This document shows positions 1 through 7,910 of a stretch of DNA of 19,251 nucleotides, piece by piece. Under the pieces are notes generated by a model that was given only the letters and a program-made list of their open reading frames with translations, was not told the origin of the DNA and made no database searches. A program made the translations under genes and the position numbers. The stretch's first letter is position 1. The number at the start of each line of letters is the position of its first letter. Origin of the DNA: an uncultured Spongiibacteraceae bacterium (GTDB lineage: Bacteria > Pseudomonadota > Gammaproteobacteria > Pseudomonadales > CAMLJR01); assembly GCA_946480345.1 (NCBI GenBank), contig CAMLJR010000046.1, positions 1 through 19,251 of the forward strand, written 5' to 3'.

Positions 1-5
1 AGCGA

Positions 6-1331
6 TCAGATTTCCCAATCGCTGCCTTCTTCTCGCGGATAAACGCGCACAAGCAAAATGCGCGGCCCGACCATTTTTTTGACCACGACGGCGAATTGTT
101 CGAAGTCGATGCGCTGACCCTCTTTGGGAAGCTCGCCTAAGCGCCACAACACCAAACCAGCAACGGTATCTGCGTTTTCATTTTCAATATCGACACCGAG
201 CGCGCGCTCCAGCGTGAAAATCGGAAGGCTGCCTTTGCCCATCAGCGAACCGTCATCGAGTTTCGTCCACTCGTTGCTGCCGCGGCGGAATTCATCGCGA
301 ATTTCACCGACCAGTGCACCGAGCAAATTATCGAGCGTCAGAAATCCCTGTGGACGGCCATCCTCATAATTCGAAATCGCAAAATGCGGCGCGCCTTGCT
401 GAAAGCGGCGAAACAACTCGGTAGCCGCCATATCCGCGGAAACAAACGGTACCGGCCGTGAAATGTCGGCGAGATCGTCGGGCAGCTTGCCTTTATGCAT
501 TGCAAAAAATAGATCTTTCAAATGCACGATGCCGATGACATGCCCGTTGTCGTCTAGCAACGGATAGCGGCTGAAGCGATGCTGCGCGATGCGATCGAGA
601 TTTTGTTCGAGCGATAGCGTTTGTTGCAGCACCACCGCTTCGGAAAACGGGCGCAGCAGATCGGCCACGTCGAGATTGCGAAAATCCAGCGCCTGCGCAA
701 GGACTCGCCACTCGTTGTTGGTGAATTGATCGTCGGAGCGGCCGCTGCGCAAAATCAGCTTCAATTCTTCGACCGAATAATGCGCTTCATGATCGGTATC
801 GCCGCGCAGTCCGACCAATTTCAGCAGTTTCATCGCGCTGTGATTAAGCATCCATATCGCGGGATACATGATCCAGTAAAACGCATACAGCGGCGCTGCA
901 GTCCAGAGCGAAACGATTTCGGGATTGCGAATGGCCATCGATTTCGGCGCAAGTTCGCCGACGACGATATGCAGATACGAAATCGTGGTGAAGGCCAGAA
1001 AAAACGAAATGCCGTGGACCAGCTCTGCGCTTTCGATGCCGACTGCGGAAAACAGTGGTTCCAGTAAACGCGCAAATGCCGGCTCGCCAATCCAGCCGAG
1101 GCCGAGCGATGCGAGTGTGATGCCGAGTTGGCATGCCGAGAGATAGGTATCGAGTTGCGTGTGTACGCGTCCGAGAATGCGCCCGCGCCAGCCGTGTGTC
1201 TTCGCGATCGCCCGCACGCGCGTATTGCGCAGTTTGACTAAACCGAATTCGGCGGCGACAAAAAAGCCATTCAATAACACCAGTAGTAGCGCGACGACCA
1301 CTAACAGTAAATTTTCACCGATGGCTAACAT
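6..1331 (-). CDS. CNNM / HlyC-CorC family membrane protein with CBS pair
   Basis: Inner-membrane protein of the hemolysin-like CNNM (DUF21) family; family members are linked to Mg2+/Co2+ or other cation handling, but the substrate here is unknown. The first ~150 residues hold several hydrophobic segments with the typical DUF21 pattern (a first helix ending NGFFVAAEFGLVKLR, then a CQLGITLASLGLGW segment). A cytoplasmic CBS pair follows at about residues 210-340, then a C-terminal CorC_HlyC domain ending near VKKMVGPRILLVRVYP. Length (441 aa) is close to E. coli YtfL (about 447). I chose the ATG at 1331 because it immediately precedes the first hydrophobic helix. A GTG at 1349, 4 nt after the yqhA stop, would add six residues; neither start has a strong Shine-Dalgarno. 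Close spacing suggests co-transcription with yqhA. The stop codon TGA lies at 6-8, so the gene is complete. Confidence 0.88.
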   Translation of the reverse strand: MLAIGENLLLVVVALLLVLLNGFFVAAEFGLVKLRNTRVRAIAKTHGWRGRILGRVHTQLDTYLSACQLGITLASLGLGWIGEPAFARLLEPLFSAVGIESAELVHGISFFLAFTTISYLHIVVGELAPKSMAIRNPEIVSLWTAAPLYAFYWIMYPAIWMLNHSAMKLLKLVGLRGDTDHEAHYSVEELKLILRSGRSDDQFTNNEWRVLAQALDFRNLDVADLLRPFSEAVVLQQTLSLEQNLDRIAQHRFSRYPLLDDNGHVIGIVHLKDLFFAMHKGKLPDDLADISRPVPFVSADMAATELFRRFQQGAPHFAISNYEDGRPQGFLTLDNLLGALVGEIRDEFRRGSNEWTKLDDGSLMGKGSLPIFTLERALGVDIENENADTVAGLVLWRLGELPKEGQRIDFEQFAVVVKKMVGPRILLVRVYPREEGSDWEI

Positions 1332-1353
1332 GGCATTACCCGCATGCACGCCA

Positions 1354-1842
1354 TCAGTGGCGCGTTACTTTATCGAGCATGCCCATTGCCACTGCGGACG
1401 CGACGAAAGTGAGGTGGATGATGACGTACCAAAGCAGTTTGGTGTTATCGATCTGGTGCGCCTCCATGAAGATACGCAACAGATGGATCGATGAAATGGC
1501 GACGATCGATGACGCGACTTTATTCTTCAGACTGGCGGCATCCATTTTGCCCAGCCAGCTGAGTTTTTCGGCACCTTCGTCGATATCGAGACGAGACACG
1601 AAGTTTTCGTAACTCGACAACATCACCATTACCAGCAAACCGCCTACCAGCGCGAGATCGATCAACGCCAGCAACTTCAACACCATGTCGGCTTCGGTGA
1701 TTTCCAGAATGTGCGGTGCGGTATGTATGAGTTCTTGAAAGAATTTGATACCGAGCGCCAGCAGCGCAAGGCTTAAACCGAAATAGATGGGCGCCAGCAA
1801 CCAGCGCGACGCGTACATAGTGCGTTCGAGAATTTTTTCCAC
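1354..1842 (-). CDS. yqhA: UPF0114 family membrane protein YqhA
   Basis: Small inner-membrane protein of the UPF0114 (YqhA) family; its biochemical role is not established. The 162-residue product is about the length of E. coli YqhA (164). It keeps the family's landmarks: [19 protein letters not shown] near the N-terminus, [17 protein letters not shown] in the middle, then [20 protein letters not shown] and the late helix [13 protein letters not shown], with three to four hydrophobic helices overall. The start is GTG at 1842 rather than the internal ATG eight codons later, because the N-terminal [14 protein letters not shown] matches the family N-terminus as I remember it; an AAGGT stretch lies about ten bases upstream. 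It is the first gene of a likely two-gene unit with the CNNM protein downstream. Confidence 0.93.
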   Translation of the reverse strand: MEKILERTMYASRWLLAPIYFGLSLALLALGIKFFQELIHTAPHILEITEADMVLKLLALIDLALVGGLLVMVMLSSYENFVSRLDIDEGAEKLSWLGKMDAASLKNKVASSIVAISSIHLLRIFMEAHQIDNTKLLWYVIIHLTFVASAVAMGMLDKVTRH

Positions 1843-1978
1843 GGATGACCGACCTTTAAATGCGATCGGGCTATTGTAAGGATCGGGGGTGGGTACTCAA
1901 GTGATAATTCAGTGACATGGAATGCACGGCGCGCCTTCATCGGCATTCGGGACGATTTAACGAGATGGAGGCAGAGCG

Positions 1979-2011
1979 AAAAATAGGCGACGCGGAATAC
2001 TCGGCGTCGCC
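1979..2011 (-). terminator. Rho-independent terminator of the OmpA-like lipoprotein gene
   Basis: Read on the minus strand, a perfect 8-bp stem GGCGACGC / GCGTCGCC (plus-strand arms 1986-1993 and 2004-2011, 10-nt loop) is followed by TATTTTT. It begins 20 bases after the lipoprotein stop codon. A GC-rich stem plus a T run is the classic intrinsic terminator layout, and it separates the lipoprotein transcript from yqhA. Confidence 0.85.
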
Positions 2012-2030
2012 CATTCAAACCTGCGGAAGA

Positions 2031-2705
2031 TTAGCGTTCGGTCGTTTCTCTGGGGATGATTTTGATTTCGACGCGGCGATTTTTTGCGCGGCCCTCAGCG
2101 GTTTTGTTGTCGGCGATCGGTTGACTGGAGGCCATGCCGACCGCTTGCATACGTGCTTGAGACACGCCTTGGGCGCCCAAATAGATAACCACGGCGTTGG
2201 CACGATTGACTGATAATTGCTGGTTATACGCTGCCGCGCCGGTGCTGTCGGTGTGGCCGATGATCTGAACATTGCTGTCGGGATACTCTTTCAGAGAAAC
2301 CGCGACTTTATTTAGAGATTCATAAAAATCGGGCGCGAGTTGCGCACTGTTGGTTGCGAAACTGATCGCACCGGGCACGACCAGATTAATCGTGTCTCCC
2401 TGACGTTGCACCTCGACGCCGCTATTCGCTAATTTTTCGCGAAGCTGCGCTTCCTGCTTATCGGCGCGGTGACCGATCACTCCACCAATCGCACCGCCGA
2501 CGGCCGCACCGGTCAATGCGCCGCGCCCACGGTCTTTGTCGCTCGAAGTAGCGGCGCCTAATACGGCACCGGCTACCGCGCCAATGCCGGCGTCGCGCGT
2601 CGTGCGCGACATCTTGCGATCACCGGTATCGGGATCAGTGGTGGTGCAACCTGCAGCAAATAATGCCGCGCTGACGAAGCTTGCAATCAAAAGCGATCTC
2701 GACAT
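2031..2705 (-). CDS. Glycine-zipper OmpA-family lipoprotein (YiaD-like)
   Basis: Probable outer-membrane lipoprotein that binds peptidoglycan through a C-terminal OmpA-like domain. The N-terminus is a lipoprotein signal peptide, MSRSLLIASFVSAALFAAGC, with a lipobox ending at Cys20. A glycine-zipper stretch follows (about residues 40-80, with repeated GxxxG such as AGIGAVAGAVLG and GAAVGGAIGGVIG). The OmpA domain is about residues 105-220, with the diagnostic IIGHTDSTGAAAYNQQLSVNRA and the ending GRAKNRRVEI that carries the peptidoglycan-contacting Asp and Arg positions. The 224-aa product resembles E. coli YiaD in architecture and size. I chose the ATG at 2705 because it opens a proper lipoprotein signal and has GAGGA eight bases upstream. 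The reading frame stays open further upstream and contains a second well-formed start at 2873 (separate entry). A terminator follows the gene. Confidence 0.9.
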   Translation of the reverse strand: MSRSLLIASFVSAALFAAGCTTTDPDTGDRKMSRTTRDAGIGAVAGAVLGAATSSDKDRGRGALTGAAVGGAIGGVIGHRADKQEAQLREKLANSGVEVQRQGDTINLVVPGAISFATNSAQLAPDFYESLNKVAVSLKEYPDSNVQIIGHTDSTGAAAYNQQLSVNRANAVVIYLGAQGVSQARMQAVGMASSQPIADNKTAEGRAKNRRVEIKIIPRETTER

Positions 2706-2873
2706 GTTGGAATTCCTCGACTGCGGAGAAGGTGATGAATGGTGGCGAGAGTGTTTGACTACTGTGACCCGTTTTGGTTTTTGTTCGGCTTCAGCACCTT
2801 TTGCCATCACGATGGCTAATGTGGTGAAGGCGGACATGGATGTCGCTGGGCTAATCGGCTTGGGCGTTTTCAT
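2706..2873 (-). other. In-frame upstream reading frame continuous with the lipoprotein gene
   Basis: On the minus strand an ATG at 2873 is preceded by a strong Shine-Dalgarno, AAGGAG (2880-2885, six bases away). It opens 56 codons that run without a stop directly into the lipoprotein start at 2705. The segment begins MKTPKPISPATSMSAFTTLA, contains a weakly hydrophobic stretch ending AKGAEAEQ, then a basic, Ser/His/Pro-rich tail. I recognise no family. If translated as one chain, the lipoprotein signal would be buried 56 residues in, which should prevent normal lipidation. It may be a second start, a leader peptide, or the remnant of a small secreted protein whose stop was lost. The AKR gene ends 49 bases upstream, so it may be part of the same transcript. 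Confidence 0.4.
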
Positions 2874-2922
2874 CACAATCTCCTTAAGCATTGCGTTGTG
2901 CGCAGTGCTGTTGAAATGGAGA

Positions 2923-3720
2923 TTAGTGAGCTGAAGCTGAATCCGTCCTGAATGCTGCGGCGACATTCGCGCGTAGATGATCGGGATTAATTGTGCCGAC
3001 GATGACGCTGCTGACGCCGGGATGATCGAGCACAAAGCGCAGCGACGTCGCGGGATCGCCGATATGACCCGAGGCAAACGCTTTTTTAATCAGCGCACCT
3101 TTGCGTTGCGCAGCGCAATAATCCAGCACTGGTTTTTCGGCAATGTATTCGCTGTTGTACGTCGCCATGACACCGTCGCTCGCTTTTGCAGCCGCGATAC
3201 CACCGTCGACGGTTTTGGTCGATACACCAAAAGCGCGCAGCGACCCTTCTCTCTTTAATTGTTCGAGCATGGCGAGCGATTCGTCGTGCGCGAGCAGATC
3301 GAGATCGTTGCCATCGGAATGCAAAAGCACGATATCCAGATAATCGGTGCGCAGACGCCGCAGGCTACGCTCGATGCTAAAACGTATGTGGGCCGCACTG
3401 AAATCGAAGCGCGATTTGCCGTCATCGAATTCTTCGCCGACCTTTGTGCAAATCACCCAATCTTTACGCTGACCGTGTAGTAATTCGCCGAGCCGTTCTT
3501 CGCTGGTGCCATACGCAGGTGCGGTGTCGATCAAATTAATACCGAAATTTTTCGCTGTGTCGATCAAATCACGCGCCGCGCGATTATCGGGAATCGCGAA
3601 TTGCTGCGGGTATTTCACACCTTGATTGCGTCCAAGCTTGACCGTACCGAGCCCCAGCGGGCTCAGATAAATGTCGGTGCTGCCAAAGCGGCGGCGTTCG
3701 GTTAATTGAATGTCGCTCAA
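2923..3720 (-). CDS. Aldo/keto reductase family oxidoreductase
   Basis: NAD(P)H-dependent oxidoreductase of the AKR superfamily ((beta/alpha)8 barrel, cytosolic); substrate unknown. The catalytic tetrad can be read: Asp in LIDTAPAYG, Tyr in the same motif, Lys in CTKVG, His in VLLHSDG. The N-terminus RRFGSTDIYLSPLGLGTVKLG is the usual first strand, and GVSSVIVGTINPDHLRANV is the C-terminal cofactor-binding region. I set the start at TTG 3720, giving 265 aa. It overlaps the TGA of the upstream flavoenzyme (TTGA) and lies about five residues before the conserved RRFG; a GGGA lies about ten bases upstream. Reading further upstream would put the flavoenzyme's DNA in a second frame with no AKR similarity. 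The overlap implies translational coupling, so the two enzymes are probably made together. Confidence 0.87.
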   Translation of the reverse strand: MSDIQLTERRRFGSTDIYLSPLGLGTVKLGRNQGVKYPQQFAIPDNRAARDLIDTAKNFGINLIDTAPAYGTSEERLGELLHGQRKDWVICTKVGEEFDDGKSRFDFSAAHIRFSIERSLRRLRTDYLDIVLLHSDGNDLDLLAHDESLAMLEQLKREGSLRAFGVSTKTVDGGIAAAKASDGVMATYNSEYIAEKPVLDYCAAQRKGALIKKAFASGHIGDPATSLRFVLDHPGVSSVIVGTINPDHLRANVAAAFRTDSASAH

Positions 3721-4925
3721 AATAATTTTTCCCAGCAGGGCTTGGCGAGCGGTGGTGATGGCAATGCCTTGCATTGCTCCGGCAGCGCGCCAGCTTGCGG
3801 TTTTATGGCGAGCAATTCTTCCACAGCGTCCGCCATATTCGGTGCGAGGGTTAATTTGGTTGGCCATGCGACGATAACATTTGCCGAATTTTCGGCGAAT
3901 GCAGCGAATGCTTTATCGGGCTTTACCAAGCCTTTTTGTTTGGGTTCGGCGCGGTCGATGCGTAGCGTTGCCCATTCCGTCTCGCCGAAATCTACCCACG
4001 GGAATAAAGAGCGTACTTCATTTTGTGCGACCTCGATTAATTGCGACTCGCTGAGATCAACGCCCTCTGTTGCCAGGTCGCCGCCGAGATACCACACCCA
4101 ATTACCATCTCGCAGCGGATGGCTTGAGATCGTGAGGCGAGGCGATGCGTTTCCACCCGTGCAGTGTGCATATAACGGATGCGGATAACGATGTTTCATT
4201 AACCCCTGATGCAATGGCCGCAGTTGCATCGCTGGTTTGCTCGCGCCAATTTTTTCGAGCAATCCCTCGTTGCCGGCACCGGCGCTAAAAATAAATCGTT
4301 GAGCATGACAGCGAATTGCCTGTTCACCGCAATAAGCGCTTACGCCGGCAACAGTGCCGTCATCGTTTTTTTCGAAAACAATATTGTTTTCATCGATGTG
4401 ATAAATAAAGCCGCGTGTATTAGCGCTGAGTTTGGCGATGAGCGACGGCACATCCAGCACAACATCGATTAATTTATACAGATTGCCCCGAAAGGCGGGA
4501 TCGCGAAAAATCGGATGCGCATCGGCCTTCGCGATATTTTCCACACGGCCGCGGGTCATTTTGCTGGCGAAAAAACTGGTCAGGCGCGAAGTGAGATTTT
4601 CGGTGGACCACAAATAAAAATGCTCGCTGAGAACGTTGACGTTGCGCAGATCGACATCCCCCTCGCCGCGCAGACAGCGCCGCCAATGATCGGGCATATC
4701 GGCAATGGCTTCGGATGAACCGGTTAAGGCACCACCCAGCGCGTACTTGATACCGCCATGAATCATGCCCTGGGAGTTGATGCTCTGCCCGCCGCCAAGC
4801 TCGTGGGTTTCGAACAGTACTGCGTTATAGCCGCGCGCGCGCAAACGGTTCAGCAGCCACAAGCCGCCAATGCCACCGCCGAAAATCGCAATATCGACAT
4901 CGAAAGAAAACACGCGTTTAGTCAT
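3717..4925 (-). CDS. FAD-dependent oxidoreductase (DAO family)
   Basis: Flavoenzyme of the D-amino-acid-oxidase/glycerol-3-phosphate-dehydrogenase-like fold. The N-terminal Rossmann motif is DVDIAIFGGGIGGLWLLNRL, with the ribose-binding acidic residue at VLFET, followed by a glycine-rich GGGQSINSQGMIHGGIKYAL segment typical of DAO enzymes. A second FAD-contacting region is FIFSAGAGNEGLL, and the C-terminal NVIVAWPTKLTLAPNMAD may close the active site. The substrate is unknown. From memory, P. aeruginosa has a comparable flavoenzyme and aldo/keto reductase pair (PA4991/PA4992) near waaA; I cannot verify this here. The start is ATG 4925, just before the Rossmann strand. No Shine-Dalgarno is visible, but a TATACT hexamer lies at 4944-4949 on the minus strand, so the transcript may have a very short leader. 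The product is 402 aa. The stop overlaps the AKR start. Confidence 0.85.
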   Translation of the reverse strand: MTKRVFSFDVDIAIFGGGIGGLWLLNRLRARGYNAVLFETHELGGGQSINSQGMIHGGIKYALGGALTGSSEAIADMPDHWRRCLRGEGDVDLRNVNVLSEHFYLWSTENLTSRLTSFFASKMTRGRVENIAKADAHPIFRDPAFRGNLYKLIDVVLDVPSLIAKLSANTRGFIYHIDENNIVFEKNDDGTVAGVSAYCGEQAIRCHAQRFIFSAGAGNEGLLEKIGASKPAMQLRPLHQGLMKHRYPHPLYAHCTGGNASPRLTISSHPLRDGNWVWYLGGDLATEGVDLSESQLIEVAQNEVRSLFPWVDFGETEWATLRIDRAEPKQKGLVKPDKAFAAFAENSANVIVAWPTKLTLAPNMADAVEELLAIKPQAGALPEQCKALPSPPLAKPCWEKLF

Positions 4926-5000
4926 CCGCAAAATGAAGGGTGCAGTATATCGCACGGTTTGGTGGGGCCTCTGGGATGCCGTAGTATACGCCGTCAATTT

Positions 5001-5018
5001 AAAGCCAATAACGGCTTT
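5001..5018 (+). repeat. Small hairpin in the waaA leader
   Basis: AAAGCC (5001-5006) and GGCTTT (5013-5018) are perfect inverted 6-bp arms around a 6-nt loop, ending seven bases before the GGAG of waaA. In a transcript starting near 4994 it would sit inside the 5' leader. The stem is short and could be chance. Confidence 0.3.
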
Positions 5019-5025
5019 GCAATTT

Positions 5026-5029
5026 GGAG
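5026..5029 (+). promoter_or_regulatory. Ribosome binding site that decides a TTG start for waaA
   Basis: GGAG lies seven bases upstream of TTG 5037. No ATG or GTG occurs at the expected WaaA N-terminus; the frame remains open far upstream into the antisense of the flavoenzyme, so this site settles the start. Confidence 0.7.
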
Positions 5030-5036
5030 CTTAGCG

Positions 5037-6329
5037 TTGTCATTTGCCCGTCACGCCTACACCGTTATTTTTTACTGTGCCTTACCGATGATCGCGTTGC
5101 GGTTGTGGTGGCGTGGCCGCAAGGCGCCGGCATATCGCGAGCGAATTTTGGAGCGATTCGGATTTATCGGCCATGCAATTGCCAACTCGCAGGCATTTAA
5201 GCCGAACGGTATATGGATTCACGCCGTGTCGGTGGGTGAAACGATCGCCGCGACGCCGTTAATTCGCGAATTACAACGGCGTTATCCCGATCGCGCCATC
5301 ACCATAACCACAATGACGCCGACAGGTTCGGAGCGCGTGCGTGCGCTATTCGGCGATTCTGTGGTGCATGTGTATGCGCCTTACGACGTACCCGATTGCC
5401 TGACGCGATTTCTTGCGCGCGTGCAACCACAGTTGCTGGTGATCATCGAAACTGAATTATGGCCGAATACGATTCATGCGTGCGCTGCGCGCAATATTCC
5501 AGTGATTCTGGCGAATGCGCGACTATCGGAAAAATCGGCACGCGGATATCGTCGCATGCGTGCGCTGACCGCTCCAATGCTGCACGAAATGACAACGGTG
5601 GTTGCACAGAATGCGATCGATGGCGAGCGCTTTATCGAGCTTGGATTGGCGCGTCCTCGGCTGATAATTTCCGGCAGTATCAAGTTCGATATTTCTATCG
5701 ACGCAGACGTGATGGCGCGTGCGCATCGAACAAAAAGCGAATGGCATGTTCAGCACTCGATCGTATGGATTGCAGCAAGCACGCATGACGGTGAAGAAGA
5801 AATTATTCTGCAAGCGCATCAACGGCTGCGGCAACGGTACGCAGACGCGCTATTGATTTTGGTGCCCCGTCATCCGGAGCGTTTCAATGAAATCGCGGGA
5901 TTAATAGAGAACAATCAATTTAGTTATGTGCGTCGTTCGACAAAGGAAAACATTGCTGCGGATACGGCCGTATTGCTTGGCGATACGATGGGCGAGCTGC
6001 AATATTTATTCGGCTGCGTGGATATGGCGTTTGTCGGCGGCAGCCTGATCTCGCGTGGCGGCCACAATATGTTGGAGCCGGCTGCGTGGGGGCTGCCTAT
6101 CATCACGGGCAACAGCGATTTCAATTTCCGGGAAATTTCCGCGTTGCTACAGCAGGCGGGCGCGCTGGCATCGGTGCAGAATGTCGATGAGCTAAGCGAA
6201 AAATTGATAGCGTTTTCGGAAAATCATGAAATGCGCGATCGCTGCGGAGCCGCTGCACTGAAAGTCGTTAACGACAACCGCGGCGCATTGATCAAACTCG
6301 TCGCCGAAATCACCCGCGTATTGAATTAA
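5037..6329 (+). CDS. waaA: 3-deoxy-D-manno-octulosonic acid (Kdo) transferase WaaA
   Basis: Transfers Kdo from CMP-Kdo to lipid IVA in LPS core synthesis; it is a GT-B glycosyltransferase anchored to the inner membrane by an N-terminal helix. That helix is residues ~8-25, followed by LWWRGRKAPAYRERILERFGF, the usual WaaA opening. The motif IWIHAVSVGETIAATPLI contains the putative catalytic Glu68 (equivalent to E. coli Glu60). Later landmarks are VIIETELWPN, the CMP-binding-domain strand LILVPRHPERF, FVGGSLISRGGHNMLEPAAWG and NFREI. The 430 residues compare with 425 in E. coli. The start is TTG with GGAG upstream. The number of Kdo residues added (one or two) cannot be told from sequence. The stop overlaps the stop of the convergent tolC gene. 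Confidence 0.95.
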   Translation: MSFARHAYTVIFYCALPMIALRLWWRGRKAPAYRERILERFGFIGHAIANSQAFKPNGIWIHAVSVGETIAATPLIRELQRRYPDRAITITTMTPTGSERVRALFGDSVVHVYAPYDVPDCLTRFLARVQPQLLVIIETELWPNTIHACAARNIPVILANARLSEKSARGYRRMRALTAPMLHEMTTVVAQNAIDGERFIELGLARPRLIISGSIKFDISIDADVMARAHRTKSEWHVQHSIVWIAASTHDGEEEIILQAHQRLRQRYADALLILVPRHPERFNEIAGLIENNQFSYVRRSTKENIAADTAVLLGDTMGELQYLFGCVDMAFVGGSLISRGGHNMLEPAAWGLPIITGNSDFNFREISALLQQAGALASVQNVDELSEKLIAFSENHEMRDRCGAAALKVVNDNRGALIKLVAEITRVLN

Positions 6330-7759
6330 TTTTCCTGTGCGCTGGGGTATGTGCTCGCCTTCGGCGAATCTGGCGGGACCAGCCATTCGTTCAAGTCATT
6401 AATATCCTTCGGACTTAACGTGCCGGCTTGCTGTTTCAGTTTCATCATGTCGATGACATAGTCGTAGCGCGCATCGGCGAAATCGCGTTGCGATGAAAAA
6501 AACGATCGTTGCGTCTGCAACACATCGACGATATTGCGCGTACCGACTTCATAACCCGCGCGCGTTGCCTCCAAAGCGCTTTGCGCGGAAACGATCGATT
6601 GACCACGCGCCTGCACGCGCTGTACGTCGGTGATGGCGGCAATGTGGCGCGCACGAGTGCTTTGCACAACATTTCGTTCTGCTTCTACACGGCGTTCGAG
6701 CGCTACGTTGTATTGTTCGTAAGCCTGACGTTGCGCCGAGCTGGTGTAACCGCCGCTGTAAATCGGCACGGTTAATTTCAGCATTGCGATTTTTGTGGTG
6801 GCATCGGAGTCGGGCGGAAAACTAAAAAGCGATGACGGTGTCGTGTCTTGCGTGCCATCGACGCGTGTTTTTTCATAACTCAAATTGCCGCTGAGTTTGG
6901 GTGCATGTTCGTAGCGCTTTGCCGTGGCGTTATCTTGAGCGGCCTCCATCGCATATAGCGCCGCTTTCAACGACCAATTATTTTCCAGCGAAAATTTTAC
7001 CCATTCGGCGCGATCCATCGGCACCGGATCGATAACGGGGAATTCCTTGCTCAACGGCCATAAGTTGTCGTGCGCTTGGCCGGTGAGCACTGCCAGCAGT
7101 TCGTAAGCAACCGCGAGATTTCCTTCATCGGCGAGGCGTTGCGCAAAACTGGCATCGTAAGCAGCGCGAGCTTCGTGCACATCGGTAATCGCAATCAAGC
7201 CCACTTCAAATCGTTGTTGTGCTTGATCGAGCTGTCGTTTGTCGGCGAGTTCTTCCGAGCGAGCGACCTGTAAGCTATCCCATCGCCGCAGTACGGTGAA
7301 ATACGCGTCGGTAACACGCACGATCAAATCCTGCTGATCGGCAGCGAATTGTGCTTCGGCCTGCTTGGTCGTTTGCTTTCCGCTTTGAAACGAAAACCAC
7401 GCCGGCAAATCGAAAAGCGGTTGCGACAGCGTGACGCCCCACCCGCTGTTGGTCGTGTTGGTGCGCGTGTTGATATTGCTGGGAAAGAAAGGATCGGGTG
7501 AGGTCGGATCGAAACTGAGACCCTCGCCATCGCTTTCTACTTTGCGGCGTCCGTAATTCGCGTCGCCTTGCACTTGCGGTAACAAGCGTGATTTTGCCTG
7601 CTGCTGCGTTTCGATATCGACACGGTAAGTGGCCGCTGCCGCGCGCAGCTTCGTATCGTTCTTAAGCGCTAATTCATAGATCTCACGCAGTGTATCCGCC
7701 GCAGCCAAACAAGTGGTCATCGATAGTGCTACGCCGAGCGCGAAAAAGCGGTTTTTCAT
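6326..7759 (-). CDS. tolC: TolC family outer membrane efflux channel
   Basis: Outer-membrane trimeric channel with a periplasmic alpha-helical tunnel; it partners with inner-membrane pumps and type I secretion systems. The N-terminal signal peptide is MKNRFFALGVALSMTTCLAAA, with maturation likely before DTLREIYELALKND. Two OEP repeats follow, at about residues 25-215 and 240-440. TolC-subfamily hallmarks are ITDVHEARAAYDAS in the first half and YEVGTRNIVDVLQTQRSFFS then DFADARYDYVIDMMKLKQQAGTL in the second; these match E. coli TolC in pattern. The 477 residues compare with 493 in E. coli. AGGG lies about nine bases before the ATG. Position next to yqiB-cpdA-yqiA-parE supports orthology to the tolC of that neighbourhood. 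No adaptor or pump gene is in the window, which is usual for tolC. Confidence 0.9.
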   Translation of the reverse strand: MKNRFFALGVALSMTTCLAAADTLREIYELALKNDTKLRAAAATYRVDIETQQQAKSRLLPQVQGDANYGRRKVESDGEGLSFDPTSPDPFFPSNINTRTNTTNSGWGVTLSQPLFDLPAWFSFQSGKQTTKQAEAQFAADQQDLIVRVTDAYFTVLRRWDSLQVARSEELADKRQLDQAQQRFEVGLIAITDVHEARAAYDASFAQRLADEGNLAVAYELLAVLTGQAHDNLWPLSKEFPVIDPVPMDRAEWVKFSLENNWSLKAALYAMEAAQDNATAKRYEHAPKLSGNLSYEKTRVDGTQDTTPSSLFSFPPDSDATTKIAMLKLTVPIYSGGYTSSAQRQAYEQYNVALERRVEAERNVVQSTRARHIAAITDVQRVQARGQSIVSAQSALEATRAGYEVGTRNIVDVLQTQRSFFSSQRDFADARYDYVIDMMKLKQQAGTLSPKDINDLNEWLVPPDSPKASTYPSAQEN

Positions 7760-7910
7760 GAGCCGACCCTGGTGGTTTTCTTTTTAAATTTGTGTCGCAT
7801 TAATGTGTTCAGCGCGCCGAGTGTAACAAAGCCAATGTGGCCAGTCGTCGCACGTGAATTAACCGTAACCTGTGTTAGGCTTGATCGAAAGTCGTGCTAC
7901 CGAGGTAGTT
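7760..7910. promoter_or_regulatory. Divergent intergenic region tolC / yqiB
   Basis: These 151 bp lie between divergently oriented genes and must carry both promoters. A minus-strand TACACT (in the context GTTACACTCGG, about 60 bp before tolC) could be a -10, without a convincing -35. In many relatives nudF begins upstream of yqiB here; no NudF reading frame is present. Confidence 0.35.

Larger units (their letters stand above)
4926..5036. promoter_or_regulatory. Divergent promoter region between the flavoenzyme and waaA
   Basis: This 111-bp gap must hold the promoters for both directions. On the minus strand TATACT (4944-4949) resembles a -10 box, but I see no good -35. On the plus strand TTGGTG (4959-4964) and TAGTAT (4982-4987) are 17 bp apart; each matches the sigma-70 consensus only partly (3/6 and 4/6). 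Treat these boxes as candidates; the region call itself rests on gene orientation. Confidence 0.4.

Noticed and set aside
2536..2934. Plus-strand 132-codon frame
   Set aside because: It lies antisense to the lipoprotein and its upstream segment, has no family resemblance, and the minus-strand signal peptide and OmpA domain explain the region.
3721..3867. N-terminal extension of the aldo/keto reductase
   Set aside because: It overlaps the C-terminus of the flavoenzyme in another frame and precedes the normal AKR first strand.
4758..5036. 93-codon N-terminal extension of waaA
   Set aside because: It is antisense to the flavoenzyme's Rossmann region and lies before the known WaaA N-terminus; the GGAG-TTG start is better.
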